In this document: positions 36,644 to 44,741 of the stretch, piece by piece
Numbering within the stretch: the stretch's first letter is position 1
Layout of the letters: each line of letters opens with the position of its first letter
NCBI RefSeq assembly: GCF_002019635.1
Contig: NZ_KV917371.1
Location: 496,001-560,000, forward strand
DNA from: Metabacillus halosaccharovorans
GTDB taxonomy: Bacteria > Bacillota > Bacilli > Bacillales > Bacillaceae
Reading direction: 5' to 3'
Length of the DNA: 64,000 nt
Position numbers and translations under genes: made by a program
The notes under the pieces: generated by a model
Seen by the model: only the letters and a program-made list of their open reading frames with translations
The model's database searches: none
Told to the model about the DNA's origin: nothing

Positions 36644-37876
36644 ATGATTAAAGAAGTTATTCCAATTAAAGAAATTACCAATTTCCATTCACGTACAGAA
36701 GAGTTTTTCCCTATTAATTGGTACAAAGAAATGCTGCAAAAACATCCTGTATACTATCATGAAAAAACGAATACATGGAATGTATTTAAATATGAGGATG
36801 TTAAACAAGTATTAAGCAACTATAAATACTTCTCAAGTGAAGGATCGAGAACAACTATTTTTGTTGGATCTAATCATAAACAGGCAAATCCTTCATCTAT
36901 CACAAACATTACAAATGTGGATCCACCTCAGCATAGAAAAAGCCGCTCTTTGTTAGCAGCAGCTTTCACTCCCCGTAGTTTAAAAAATTGGGAACCCCGT
37001 ATTTACCAGATTGCATCCGAACTCGTTGAAGAAATAAATGAAAATTCAGTTGTTAATATAGTCGATGCTCTGGCTGCTCCTTTTCCAAGCTTTGTAATAG
37101 CTGATCTTTTTGGCGTGCCCATTCAAGATCGTTATCAATTTAAAGAATGGATCGATATCCTTTTCCAGCCTTATGACGAAGAAAGACTTGAAGAAATCGA
37201 ATTGCAAAAACAAAAGGCCGCACAAGAATACTTCCAATACCTATATCCTATTGTTATTCAAAAGAGGATGAACTTAACTGATGATATAATATGTGACTTA
37301 ATTCGTGCTGAAGTAGATGGAGAAAGATTTACAGATGAAGAAATTGTACAAGTCACCATGTTGTTATTAGGTGCAGGTGTTGAAACAACAAGCCATGCCA
37401 TCGCCAATTCTTTCTATTCATTACTCTATGACGATCCATCGGTATATGGAGAGCTAAGAAATAATGAAGAACTCATTCCAAATGCTGTCGAAGAAATGCT
37501 TCGCTATCGATTTCATATGTCAAGAAGAGACCGAACTGTAAAGCAGGATAATAATTTATTAGGTATTGAATTAAAAAAAGGGGATGTCGTCATTGCTTGG
37601 ATGAGTGCCTGCAATATGGATGAAGACATGTTTGAAAACCCGTTTTCTTTAGACATACATCGTCCAAACAATAAAAAACATCAAACGTTCGGAAATGGTC
37701 CACATTTTTGTTTAGGGGCACCTCTCGCACGATTAGAAATGAACATTGTACTTGAGGTCTTCACACAAAAATTTTCCCACATTGAACCAGTGAACGGGTT
37801 TGAACTGGAAAAAAATCTTACGGTTTCCGCTACAGGACAATCCCTTACGAATCTACCGATGAAGGTCCGTATGTAA
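36644..37876 (+). CDS. Cytochrome P450
   Basis: The 410-residue soluble P450 has an I-helix oxygen-activation motif GAGVETTSHAIANS near residue 245, the ExxR pair in ELIPNAVEEMLRYRFHMSRRDR, and the heme-ligand loop HQTFGNGPHFCLGAPLARLEM near residue 350, whose Cys binds heme. The size and absence of a reductase domain indicate a class I bacterial monooxygenase that needs separate ferredoxin partners, none of which are nearby. AAGGAGGAATAAGACG precedes the ATG. The substrate is unknown. It is divergent from the PadR-type gene. Confidence 0.88.
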   Translation: MIKEVIPIKEITNFHSRTEEFFPINWYKEMLQKHPVYYHEKTNTWNVFKYEDVKQVLSNYKYFSSEGSRTTIFVGSNHKQANPSSITNITNVDPPQHRKSRSLLAAAFTPRSLKNWEPRIYQIASELVEEINENSVVNIVDALAAPFPSFVIADLFGVPIQDRYQFKEWIDILFQPYDEERLEEIELQKQKAAQEYFQYLYPIVIQKRMNLTDDIICDLIRAEVDGERFTDEEIVQVTMLLLGAGVETTSHAIANSFYSLLYDDPSVYGELRNNEELIPNAVEEMLRYRFHMSRRDRTVKQDNNLLGIELKKGDVVIAWMSACNMDEDMFENPFSLDIHRPNNKKHQTFGNGPHFCLGAPLARLEMNIVLEVFTQKFSHIEPVNGFELEKNLTVSATGQSLTNLPMKVRM

Positions 37877-37893
37877 GCAATAAATGAACGATG

Positions 37894-37929
37894 AAAAGAG
37901 AACAGCATATCCTTGTTGTTCTTTTTTTT
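37894..37929 (+). terminator. Terminator of the P450 gene
   Basis: AGAACA pairs with TGTTCT, followed by a run of seven or more T residues. Confidence 0.75.
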
Positions 37930-37974
37930 GAATAAAACCACTCATCTATCACATCCTAAGAAAAAACCCTAAGG

Positions 37975-38451
37975 ATGAGTAAGTTGATAGCTACTTTTTT
38001 TAGAATAGTAAACGCGATCTTTCTTTGGACAGGTGTCATCAAGTTTCTTCCCAAACAATCTTTTAAACGATATTTACCTGTTACATTATTCTGTTCTTGT
38101 CTTTTATTAATCCAAACGCTCCTCAACCCCATTTTCAATTGGTGGAAGGTAAAAGGCGGAACAAAATATATGGTTTTTGATGCATTAGCGTTTATTTTCG
38201 GACCCTTTTTTACTATTAATTTGTGGGTATTTCATTTTACATACGGTAAATTTTCTTTGTATGCACTTTGTAATTTTATCATGGATGTCATTTTTGCTTA
38301 TTTCTTTAGTCCAATTTTCCAAAAGATTGGACATTACAAATTAAAAAAATTCAATTCCACAACCCTTTTCTGTATTTCTTTTTCACTCGCTCTTTTGAAT
38401 TATGGTTTTCAAAAAATAATTGAAAAAATAGACTCCAGCAACTCTATTTAA
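37975..38451 (+). CDS. CBO0543-type small membrane protein (first of two)
   Basis: The 158-residue protein has about five hydrophobic helices and a WWKVKG segment. It resembles the CBO0543 family of clostridial and Bacillus membrane proteins of unknown function. Shared features with the protein at 42821-43312 are the KSFKRY motif, an IFGPFF/SIGPYM helix, the L(K/T)-FHFTYGKF / LKVSYGNF stretch, and a C-terminal YGFQ..IEKI(D/K)S. The ATG is very close to AAGG; TTG at 37984 is an alternative. An imperfect CATCCT/AGGATG hairpin covers the start region. Confidence 0.6.
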   Translation: MSKLIATFFRIVNAIFLWTGVIKFLPKQSFKRYLPVTLFCSCLLLIQTLLNPIFNWWKVKGGTKYMVFDALAFIFGPFFTINLWVFHFTYGKFSLYALCNFIMDVIFAYFFSPIFQKIGHYKLKKFNSTTLFCISFSLALLNYGFQKIIEKIDSSNSI

Positions 38452-38484
38452 TTCAATTTATTAATAAATGGTCTCTCATTTATC

Positions 38485-38516
38485 AAACCGTCTTGAAATA
38501 AAATAGGCGGTTTTTA
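38485..38516 (+). terminator. Terminator after the first CBO0543-type gene
   Basis: AAACCGTC pairs with GGCGGTTT (one wobble) followed by T residues. Confidence 0.65.
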
Positions 38517-38612
38517 TTACTTTTACAATCACCTCACACTCCAAAATACTTTAAACTAGTAAATATGTTAAAATTAACCGAACAGATCATAATTTGTTAT
38601 GGAGTGAAAAAG

Positions 38613-39269
38613 TTGTCAAGAAACACCTCCCCTTTTTATAGTGCTGATAATCAGTTTGGTGAATCATTACCAGAACAGATCGCTAAATATATATTAGAAA
38701 AAATAATGAAGGGTGAAATTGGTCCGGGACACAAAATTGTCGAAGAGCATTTTGCCCAAGAACTTAAAACAAGTCGTGCTCCTGTAAGGGAAGCTTTATA
38801 TTTATTGCAAATAAGTAATATTGTCGAAAGAATTCCAAGGAAAGGTACCCTCGTTAAATCTTTTTCTCGCACTGAAATTCGTGAATATACAGAAGTCATG
38901 ATTGGGCTTATCCAAATGGCATTAGAGCTTTCTAAAGAAAAATGGACAAAGGATTCTCTTCAATCACTAGATGAAAAGCTTACCCTTATGTCGAATAAGT
39001 TTCTAGCTAGTGAATTACTAGCTTACCAGGAGTCATCATCCATCTTAACGAAGTATCTTTTTGAAGTTGCCGGTAATAAGGCTCTTAGCAAGTTTTATGA
39101 TGAATCAGTATATATTCTTAATGTGTTTGCTAAAGTTAAATGGACTATTGAAACGATGAATCATTTCCACCCAAAGATGTTGGAAGTGGTCGCTTGCATA
39201 AAAGAAAATAATATAGGTCAAGCCAAGGAAATCATTCCAGGTCTATTACTTGATACCTTAACAGAATAG
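38613..39269 (+). CDS. GntR-family regulator, FadR subfamily (FCD domain)
   Basis: The 218-residue regulator has an N-terminal GntR winged helix (LPEQIAKYILEKIMKGEIGPGHKIVEEHFAQELKTSRAPVREALYLL...VERIPRKGTLV) and an all-helical C-terminal FCD-like ligand domain (about 85-210). The TTG preceding TCAAGA is chosen because GGAGTG lies 6 bases upstream; an ATG 16 codons earlier lacks a ribosome site. It is followed by an SDR gene, with a clear operator palindrome in the gap, so it probably controls that gene. Confidence 0.8.
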   Translation: MSRNTSPFYSADNQFGESLPEQIAKYILEKIMKGEIGPGHKIVEEHFAQELKTSRAPVREALYLLQISNIVERIPRKGTLVKSFSRTEIREYTEVMIGLIQMALELSKEKWTKDSLQSLDEKLTLMSNKFLASELLAYQESSSILTKYLFEVAGNKALSKFYDESVYILNVFAKVKWTIETMNHFHPKMLEVVACIKENNIGQAKEIIPGLLLDTLTE

Positions 39270-39293
39270 AAGGTTTTTCCTTCTAAAACAAAA

Positions 39294-39310
39294 TTGTCGA
39301 CAATCGACAA
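39294..39310. promoter_or_regulatory. GntR-type operator upstream of the SDR gene
   Basis: TTGTCGA-caa-TCGACAA is a perfect inverted repeat, and within it ATTGTCGACAAT (39293-39304) is a perfect palindrome of the TNGTNNNACNA type bound by FCD GntR proteins. It lies between the regulator stop and the SDR ribosome site. Confidence 0.65.
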
Positions 39311-39356
39311 TAATAGCGATAACATATATATAACAAACCTAAAGGGGGAAATAGAC

Positions 39357-40127
39357 ATGAGTTTTACAGGAAAAGTTGTATTAATTACAGGAGCAGCTAA
39401 TGGCATCGGACTTGCTGCAGCAAAAGCATTTGCCGCTGAAGGAGCAAAATTGGCACTTGTTGATTTAAAATTAGGTGCGTTGGAAAAGGCTGCTAGTTCA
39501 ATTAAAGCAGATGATGTTTTATTATTGGCGGCTGATGTATCCAAGGAGGAAGAAGTACAACAATATGTTACAGAAACAAAAAATAAATATGGACAAATCG
39601 ATGTTTTTATTAATAACGCCGGTATTAACGGAAAATTTGGTTTGTTAGATGATCAAACAATGGACAATTATCAGGCAGTCTTTGGTGTTAATGTTCTTGG
39701 TGCATTCCTTGGATTGAAACATGTCTTACCTATTATGAAGGAACAAAAAAGTGGTGCGGTTGTAAATACAGCATCAAACGGAGGATTACTAGGAGCTCCT
39801 GGTATGGGGCTTTATGTTGCATCTAAGCACGCGGTATTAGGCTTAAATAAAACAGCTGCACTAGAAGCTGCCGATTATGGCGTTCGGGTAAATGCTGTAG
39901 CGCCATCAGGAGTAGATACACAAATGATGAAATCAATTGAAACAAATGCTATGCCTGGAAAAGAAGGTGAAGCTCGCACTGCATTTGAAAACAGCGTTCC
40001 TTTGAAACGCTACTCAACTCCTGAAGAAATTGCAGATCTCATGGTTTTCCTTTCTTCTGATAAAGCTTCCTTTATCTCCGGATCTTATTATCGAATTGAT
40101 GGTGGACAAGGAGCTACATCGGCTTAA
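39357..40127 (+). CDS. Short-chain dehydrogenase/reductase (classical SDR)
   Basis: The 256-residue cytosolic oxidoreductase has the cofactor motif TGAANGIG near residue 12, a LALVDLK acidic residue after strand 2 that favours NAD, the NNAG motif, catalytic Ser in NTASNGG, and YxxxK in YVASKHAV. The final helices have the usual FISGSYYRIDGGQGA. AAAGGGGG precedes the ATG; the frame is open upstream through the operator. The substrate is unknown; the adjacent GntR-type regulator may sense it. Confidence 0.88.
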   Translation: MSFTGKVVLITGAANGIGLAAAKAFAAEGAKLALVDLKLGALEKAASSIKADDVLLLAADVSKEEEVQQYVTETKNKYGQIDVFINNAGINGKFGLLDDQTMDNYQAVFGVNVLGAFLGLKHVLPIMKEQKSGAVVNTASNGGLLGAPGMGLYVASKHAVLGLNKTAALEAADYGVRVNAVAPSGVDTQMMKSIETNAMPGKEGEARTAFENSVPLKRYSTPEEIADLMVFLSSDKASFISGSYYRIDGGQGATSA

Positions 40128-40144
40128 ATATATATATGACAATA

Positions 40145-40178
40145 AAGCACATCTTTTTTGAGATGTGCTTCTTATATT
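40145..40178. terminator. Terminator between SDR and ABC permease genes
   Basis: AAGCACATCT pairs with AGATGTGCTT around a T6G loop; both flanks are AT-rich, and the genes converge. Confidence 0.7.
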
Positions 40179-40179
40179 C

Positions 40180-40968
40180 TTACTCATGATGATATTTTTT
40201 AGTAGAAATCCAATAATACGTTATATAGAAAGTCAGGATTATCCAAAAAAACACTGCCGCCAAATGAATCCATACATCTGATTTAAGAGATCCGAATATT
40301 AATAACTCCATGGCATGAATACTCATACTAGCTGGATTAAAGAGATCAATAACTGGATGAATAGTAACTATTATTCTACATCCAATTAGGAAGACAATTG
40401 AAATTAATGCAATGATGCCTTGACTATTAAAAATCGTACTGACCATCATAGTAAAAAAAACAATAAAGAGAACCCATACAAGATATAATAATAAGGCAAT
40501 AAGCATAAGTGAAAATGGCACATTTGAAAAAAGATTAAGAACATATAAATACGAAGTAAAATATCCCAAAGCTACACTAATCACTGCTATTAAATAATTT
40601 GATACTACTTTACCACCTATATATGAAAGAACTGAGACAGGTCTTGTTAAAATAAATGCCAACATACCGTTTGTTTTATCTGCTTGAATTATTCCCATCA
40701 TTGAAATGGCTAGAATCATTAGTCCCATCTGATCAAATTGAGAACCCAATGTGCTTGCGAGGACCTCTCCACCTTTTTGATTAGCCAAGCCCGGATTTAT
40801 GGTAACCCCCTGACCACCGCCTAATGCTTGTAAAATCGATGGCAAATAGTAAGTTACAACTGGCTGCGTTATGCCTAAAAAGATAAACACGATCGGCAGC
40901 CAAATAACTTTAAAATCGCGAATCATTTGAACAAACTCTTTTTTAGCCAATACAATACTACAATTCAT
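40180..40968 (-). CDS. ABC-2 type transporter permease, YxlG-like
   Basis: The 262-residue membrane protein has six predicted helices. The N-terminus LAKKEFVQMIRDFKVIWLPIVFI and the segment QFDQMGLMILAISMMGIIQADKTNGMLAFILTRPVSVLSYIGGKV mark ABC-2 permeases. It overlaps the ATPase gene by 4 bases (ATGA). Together with the ATPase and the small PLDc_N-type protein it mirrors the order yxlE-yxlF-yxlG of the B. subtilis sigY operon. A resistance or export role is inferred; the substrate is unknown. Confidence 0.8.
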   Translation of the reverse strand: MNCSIVLAKKEFVQMIRDFKVIWLPIVFIFLGITQPVVTYYLPSILQALGGGQGVTINPGLANQKGGEVLASTLGSQFDQMGLMILAISMMGIIQADKTNGMLAFILTRPVSVLSYIGGKVVSNYLIAVISVALGYFTSYLYVLNLFSNVPFSLMLIALLLYLVWVLFIVFFTMMVSTIFNSQGIIALISIVFLIGCRIIVTIHPVIDLFNPASMSIHAMELLIFGSLKSDVWIHLAAVFFWIILTFYITYYWISTKKYHHE

Positions 40969-41870
40969 TGTTCCACCACCAATTTCAAGAAAATTTCTTC
41001 TAACGTATCTTTATTCATTTCAAATTTAACAATGTCAACTCCATGATCAAGTGCGTGTTTCAATAATAGATTTTTGTTTTTTTCAATATCTTCTATTTTG
41101 ATTTTAACTTTTTGTCCAGTTACCTCTACTTCTTTTACGTAAGAAATTTTTTTCATAACTTCTATCCATTCTTGATCTTTTGCTGTAATTTCAACATACA
41201 GTTTATTATCACTATTTCGACTTAACAATTGTGAAATAGTTGTATCTTCAATTTTTGATCCACCTTTTATCATAACAAAACGTTCACATATTTCTTCTGC
41301 ATCACTAAGTATGTGGGTTGATAATAATATGGTTGTATCTTTTTTTATTTCTTTTATGAGATTTATCACTTCTCTTCGTCCAATAGGGTCTAATGCCGAT
41401 ACAGGTTCATCCATGATAATTAGTGATGGCTTATGCAATAATGCCTGTGCAATCCCCAGTCTTTGTTTCATTCCCCCTGAAAATGTGCCTACCTTAGAAT
41501 TTTCTTCTTCTTTCAGCCCAACTTTCACTAAATTCTCTGGTATTAAATCAATCAATTCTTTCTTTGGCAAACCGGATAGCTGCCCCATAAATAAAAGAGT
41601 TTCCTTAGCAGACATCCAATGATAAAAGTTAGGATACTGAGGCAAATATCCAATTTCCTTTTTCATCATGGATATGTCCCTTCCATTCAGTAAAACCTCA
41701 CCGCCGGTAGGATTTATGATATCTGAAATAACATTTAATAAGGTTGATTTTCCCGCACCGTTTGGTCCGATTAACCCCACACATTCACCTGATTGTAATT
41801 CCATCGAAAATTTGTTGACTGCCGTTTTTCTTTTATAAGTTTTTGTCACATTTTTAACTTCCAGTTTCAT
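40965..41870 (-). CDS. ABC transporter ATP-binding protein, YxlF-like
   Basis: The 301-residue ATPase has Walker A GPNGAGKST (about 36-44), the Q-loop YLPQYPNF, ABC signature FSGGMKQRLGIAQAL, Walker B SLIIMDEPVSALDP and switch His in LLSTHIL. A C-terminal extension (about 220-301) is typical of ABC-2 exporters such as YxlF and BcrA. AAAGGAG precedes the ATG, which overlaps the upstream small gene by 4 bases. It energises the permease encoded next. Confidence 0.88.
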   Translation of the reverse strand: MKLEVKNVTKTYKRKTAVNKFSMELQSGECVGLIGPNGAGKSTLLNVISDIINPTGGEVLLNGRDISMMKKEIGYLPQYPNFYHWMSAKETLLFMGQLSGLPKKELIDLIPENLVKVGLKEEENSKVGTFSGGMKQRLGIAQALLHKPSLIIMDEPVSALDPIGRREVINLIKEIKKDTTILLSTHILSDAEEICERFVMIKGGSKIEDTTISQLLSRNSDNKLYVEITAKDQEWIEVMKKISYVKEVEVTGQKVKIKIEDIEKNKNLLLKHALDHGVDIVKFEMNKDTLEEIFLKLVVEQ

Positions 41871-42112
41871 AGTCTTTTACTCTCCTTTCTTCCTATTACG
41901 AAATACAGGATAGGACCCAAAGTATTAACAAAAAGAATGACCACCATCCAGATTAGCGCATTTTCCCTCGTTTTTCTGTGTCGATAAAGATCAAATAACG
42001 CAAGGAAAACCAAAATTGCTCCAACTGCCATTACCGGTAATACAATCGGTAGAAAAACCATAAAATCAATGTCTTTAAGATCTTTTATTCCATAATGTAG
42101 TTCCATTTTCAT
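41867..42112 (-). CDS. Small PLDc_N-type membrane protein, YxlE-like
   Basis: The 81-residue protein has two hydrophobic helices (FMVFLPIVLPVMAVGAILVFLALFDLYRH and ALIWMVVILFVNTLGPILYFVIGRKE). The second ends in the GPILYFVIGR motif of the PLDc N-terminal (YxlE) family. In B. subtilis YxlE precedes YxlF/YxlG and helps restrain SigY. Two ATGs are credible (42112 with GGAGG at 4-5 bases, 42106 at 10). It is the first gene of a three-gene operon divergent from an ArsR-type regulator. Confidence 0.7.
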   Translation of the reverse strand: MKMELHYGIKDLKDIDFMVFLPIVLPVMAVGAILVFLALFDLYRHRKTRENALIWMVVILFVNTLGPILYFVIGRKESKRL

Positions 42113-42130
42113 TATTCCTCCTATCTCATT

Positions 42131-42154
42131 CTCGTTATCAATAATGATAACGAG
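42131..42154. promoter_or_regulatory. Palindrome 1 between ABC operon and ArsR-type gene
   Basis: Perfect inverted repeat with arms CTCGTTATCA and TGATAACGAG and a 4-base spacer ATAA. It is nearer the ABC operon start, and with the similar palindrome 24 bases further on it probably forms the operator region for both divergent promoters. Confidence 0.6.
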
Positions 42155-42177
42155 TTTCCTCACTCATTGCAATCATT

Positions 42178-42201
42178 ATTCTCATTATTTATAATGAGAA
42201 T
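42178..42201. promoter_or_regulatory. Palindrome 2 upstream of the ArsR-type gene
   Basis: Perfect inverted repeat with arms ATTCTCATTA and TAATGAGAAT around TTTA, 27 bases before the regulator start. It has the same length and spacer size as palindrome 1 (arms of 10, spacer of 4), so one dimeric protein may bind both. Confidence 0.6.
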
Positions 42202-42228
42202 TAAAACAACTAAATTTAGGTGAGAATC

Positions 42229-42771
42229 GTGAGTAATAAAGTTGAGATTTTAATGCACCCTGTCAGAATGAAAATTTGCCAAACTTTAATGAGACATAAA
42301 GAAAATGGGCTAACCCCATTGGAAATGGTAAAATTAATAAAAGATATCCCTCAAGCAACTCTCTATCGACATATTCAAATTATGGCAGACGCTGATATTA
42401 TTCGGATTATTAAAGAAAAGAAAGTAAAGTCTGTTTTAGAAAAATATTATGCTTTAAATGAAGCAGAGGCAAAGCTTGATGTTGAGGAGTGGAAGAGAAT
42501 TCCCAACGAGGAAAAACTGGACTATATCTCTTACTATCAACTATCTCTGATGACACAATATCAAGCTTATTTGGAAAATTTAGAGGAAAACAGACAGGAG
42601 GATCAAGCCACTTTTACTGTTGTAGAATTAAACTTAGGTGAGGAACAATTTCAATCATTTCAGAACGAATTAAACAATTTGATGAATAAATACTACAACA
42701 CTTCAAGCGAAAGTAACGGATCAGAAGCCTCTGTTCGTACCATTGGAATTACGATTATTCCAAATGCTTAA
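42229..42771 (+). CDS. ArsR-type winged-helix regulator
   Basis: The 180-residue protein has an N-terminal ArsR-like winged helix (ILMHPVRMKICQTLMRHKENGLTPLEMVKLIKDIPQATLYRHIQIMADADIIRIIKEKK) and a C-terminal helical effector or dimer region. The GTG preceding AGTAAT is chosen because AGGTGA lies 5 bases upstream; an earlier in-frame GTG overlaps that box. No metal-binding Cys pair is visible, so it is probably not a metal sensor. It faces the YxlEFG-like operon across two palindromes and is its likely repressor. Confidence 0.78.
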   Translation: MSNKVEILMHPVRMKICQTLMRHKENGLTPLEMVKLIKDIPQATLYRHIQIMADADIIRIIKEKKVKSVLEKYYALNEAEAKLDVEEWKRIPNEEKLDYISYYQLSLMTQYQAYLENLEENRQEDQATFTVVELNLGEEQFQSFQNELNNLMNKYYNTSSESNGSEASVRTIGITIIPNA

Positions 42772-42788
42772 ATGATTGGTCCTAAATG

Positions 42789-42822
42789 AATAGGCGTGAA
42801 CTTCTAGGTTCACGCCTATTTT
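42789..42822. terminator. Bidirectional terminator
   Basis: AATAGGCGTGAAC pairs perfectly with GTTCACGCCTATT around TTCTAG, followed by TT on the plus strand; it serves converging genes. Confidence 0.8.
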
Positions 42823-43312
42823 ACACGGTTTCCTGAGTCCGTTTGTATGAGAGAAAGCTTTTTATTTTCTCTAACAAATACTGAAAACCATATAATAGAT
42901 ATGCCTTATAGTGTATATAAATAAAAAACTGGATACGATTCAACCTGTTTAGGCGTATGATCTTAAACTTTTTTAAAATATCCATAACAATAAAAGCAAA
43001 AATCCCATCTGAAATAACATTAAGCATAATATACTTTTTAAAGTTTCCATATGAAACCTTTAATAACCACATGAAAAGAGGCATATAAGGACCAATACTA
43101 AAAGGAAGTTCATCTTTTATGAATAATTTCCGCTTATCATAAAACTTCCACCAGCCTCTCCTATTTCCATACAAATGATTAATGATTTCAAACAGAACAA
43201 CAAAAATACCTGCCCATGAATACCGCTTAAAACTTTTCTTACCTATGAATAACAATGTTAACCACGGAAAGATGATAATTGATAGATTAAATAGTAAATG
43301 CCTCTTAGTCAT
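42821..43312 (-). CDS. CBO0543-type small membrane protein (second of two)
   Basis: The 163-residue protein has about five hydrophobic helices; it carries KKSFKRYSWAG, a basic NRRGWWKFYDKRK loop, FSIGPYMPLFMWLLKVSYGNF and YGFQYLLEKIKSF. It parallels the protein encoded at 37975-38451 in length and order of motifs, so the two are paralogues of the CBO0543 family of unknown function. The ATG follows GAGGTGG by 8 bases; a GTG four codons earlier is possible. Confidence 0.6.
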   Translation of the reverse strand: MTKRHLLFNLSIIIFPWLTLLFIGKKSFKRYSWAGIFVVLFEIINHLYGNRRGWWKFYDKRKLFIKDELPFSIGPYMPLFMWLLKVSYGNFKKYIMLNVISDGIFAFIVMDILKKFKIIRLNRLNRIQFFIYIHYKAYLLYGFQYLLEKIKSFLSYKRTQETV

Positions 43313-43550
43313 AGATAACACCACCTCAACTCCTTTACACTCTCATACAGAATATCCAAAATCTACTAAAAACAACGCATGATAAAGGATTTATTACAAA
43401 AAAAGAAAAAGTCAAATCCAAGATGAGACAATATCTTTAATTATCATAATCTTATTATTCTTTAGTCATTGAGAAGTAAATAAAAATCGATATCATTATA
43501 TAAGTGGACCGACCTATTATCTTACCCATATGATGGAGGCAGAAAAAAAA

Positions 43551-44540
43551 GTGAAATTCAAAAGAGCATTAAAACGAATCGCTATCTTTTTCATTCTATT
43601 GGTTTTATTTATTTTTCTTAATAACAGTTCTATGTTTACAAAAGATCGTGAAGATGTTGATCCCTACTTGCTTGCCCACAGAGGACTTGGACAAACATTT
43701 AGTATGGAAGGAATTGAAGGGGATACATGTACAGCAGAGCGAATCTTTGAACCCGAGCATCCTTACCTTGAGAACACCATTCCTTCAATGGAAGCAGCAT
43801 TTGATGCCGGAGCCGATATGGTTGAGTTTGATATAAAACCCACAAAAGATGGACAGTTTGCCGTATTCCATGACTGGACACTAGAATGTCGAACAAATGT
43901 TGAAGGAACAACGAAAGACTATACAATGGCAGAATTGAAGAAAATTGATATTGGCTATGGATACACAGCTGATAAAGGAAACACCTATCCGTTTCGAGGA
44001 AAGGGTGTAGGACTCATGCCTTCTTTAGAGGAGGTCTTGTCCCACTTTCCAAATGAGTCATTATTAATTCACATGAAAAGTAATGACCCGGAAGAGGGAA
44101 TTCAACTGGCTGAATATCTATCTAAGTTACCGAAAGAACGTATAAGTCAATTGACCATTTACGGAGGGGATGAACCAATTGCATCTGTAAAAGAACAAAT
44201 TCCTGAGTTACGTGTCATGTCAATGGCTACCATGAAAAGCTGTATGATTCCGTATATTGCTATTGGTTGGACTGGTTATATTCCTTCCTCTTGTGAACAT
44301 ACACAATTACATTTACCAGAAAGTATTGCACCTTGGATTTGGGGATGGTCAGATAAATTTTTAAACCGAATGGAAAGCGTTGATACACGGGTTATTACTG
44401 TTGCAGGTGATGGTGGCTGGTCAGAAGGATTCGATCATCCACAGGATTTGGAAAGACTACCTTCAGACTATTCCGGCGGCATATGGACAAATCGCATTGA
44501 TAAGATTTCCCCAGTTTTTGAAGATGGACCCATACATTAA
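43551..44540 (+). CDS. Membrane-anchored glycerophosphodiester phosphodiesterase-like protein
   Basis: The 329-residue protein has an N-terminal helix (about 9-26) and a GDPD TIM barrel outside. Catalytic features are YLLAHRGLG (His-Arg), ENTIPSMEAAFDAGADMVEFDIKPTKDGQFAVFHDWTLECRT with the metal-binding Glu/Asp and the second His, and a late GGIWTNRID. Such enzymes release glycerol-3-phosphate from glycerophosphodiesters or teichoic-acid-like polymers. GTG 43551 is chosen because GGAGG lies 11 bases upstream; ATG 43530 lacks a ribosome site. The substrate is not determined. Confidence 0.8.
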   Translation: MKFKRALKRIAIFFILLVLFIFLNNSSMFTKDREDVDPYLLAHRGLGQTFSMEGIEGDTCTAERIFEPEHPYLENTIPSMEAAFDAGADMVEFDIKPTKDGQFAVFHDWTLECRTNVEGTTKDYTMAELKKIDIGYGYTADKGNTYPFRGKGVGLMPSLEEVLSHFPNESLLIHMKSNDPEEGIQLAEYLSKLPKERISQLTIYGGDEPIASVKEQIPELRVMSMATMKSCMIPYIAIGWTGYIPSSCEHTQLHLPESIAPWIWGWSDKFLNRMESVDTRVITVAGDGGWSEGFDHPQDLERLPSDYSGGIWTNRIDKISPVFEDGPIH

Positions 44541-44565
44541 TCGTTAAAAATCTGCCTAACTATTT

Positions 44566-44609
44566 ACACCAAACTCTTACTTATATGTCTAGTAGGAGTC
44601 TTGGTGTTT
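44566..44609 (+). terminator. Hairpin after the GDPD gene
   Basis: ACACCAAACTC and TTAC pair with GTAG and GAGTCTTGGTGT; the following T-run is weak. Confidence 0.5.
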
Positions 44610-44660
44610 GAGTTCCATTGCTCTTACTGTACTTAATCCATTAGAGAATTATATAGCAAT

Positions 44661-44697
44661 AAAAAAGTCCTGTAGAACAGAACTTGCTCTACAGAAC
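44661..44697 (-). terminator. Terminator of the nine-gene sugar operon
   Basis: On the minus strand GTTCTGTAGA pairs with TCTACAGGAC and is followed by six T residues, 45 bases after the last gene of the lacI-to-hps operon. Confidence 0.8.
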
Positions 44698-44741
44698 CTA
44701 TCTAAGAATCCATTTTACTATATGGTTTCTGGCACCAGCAT

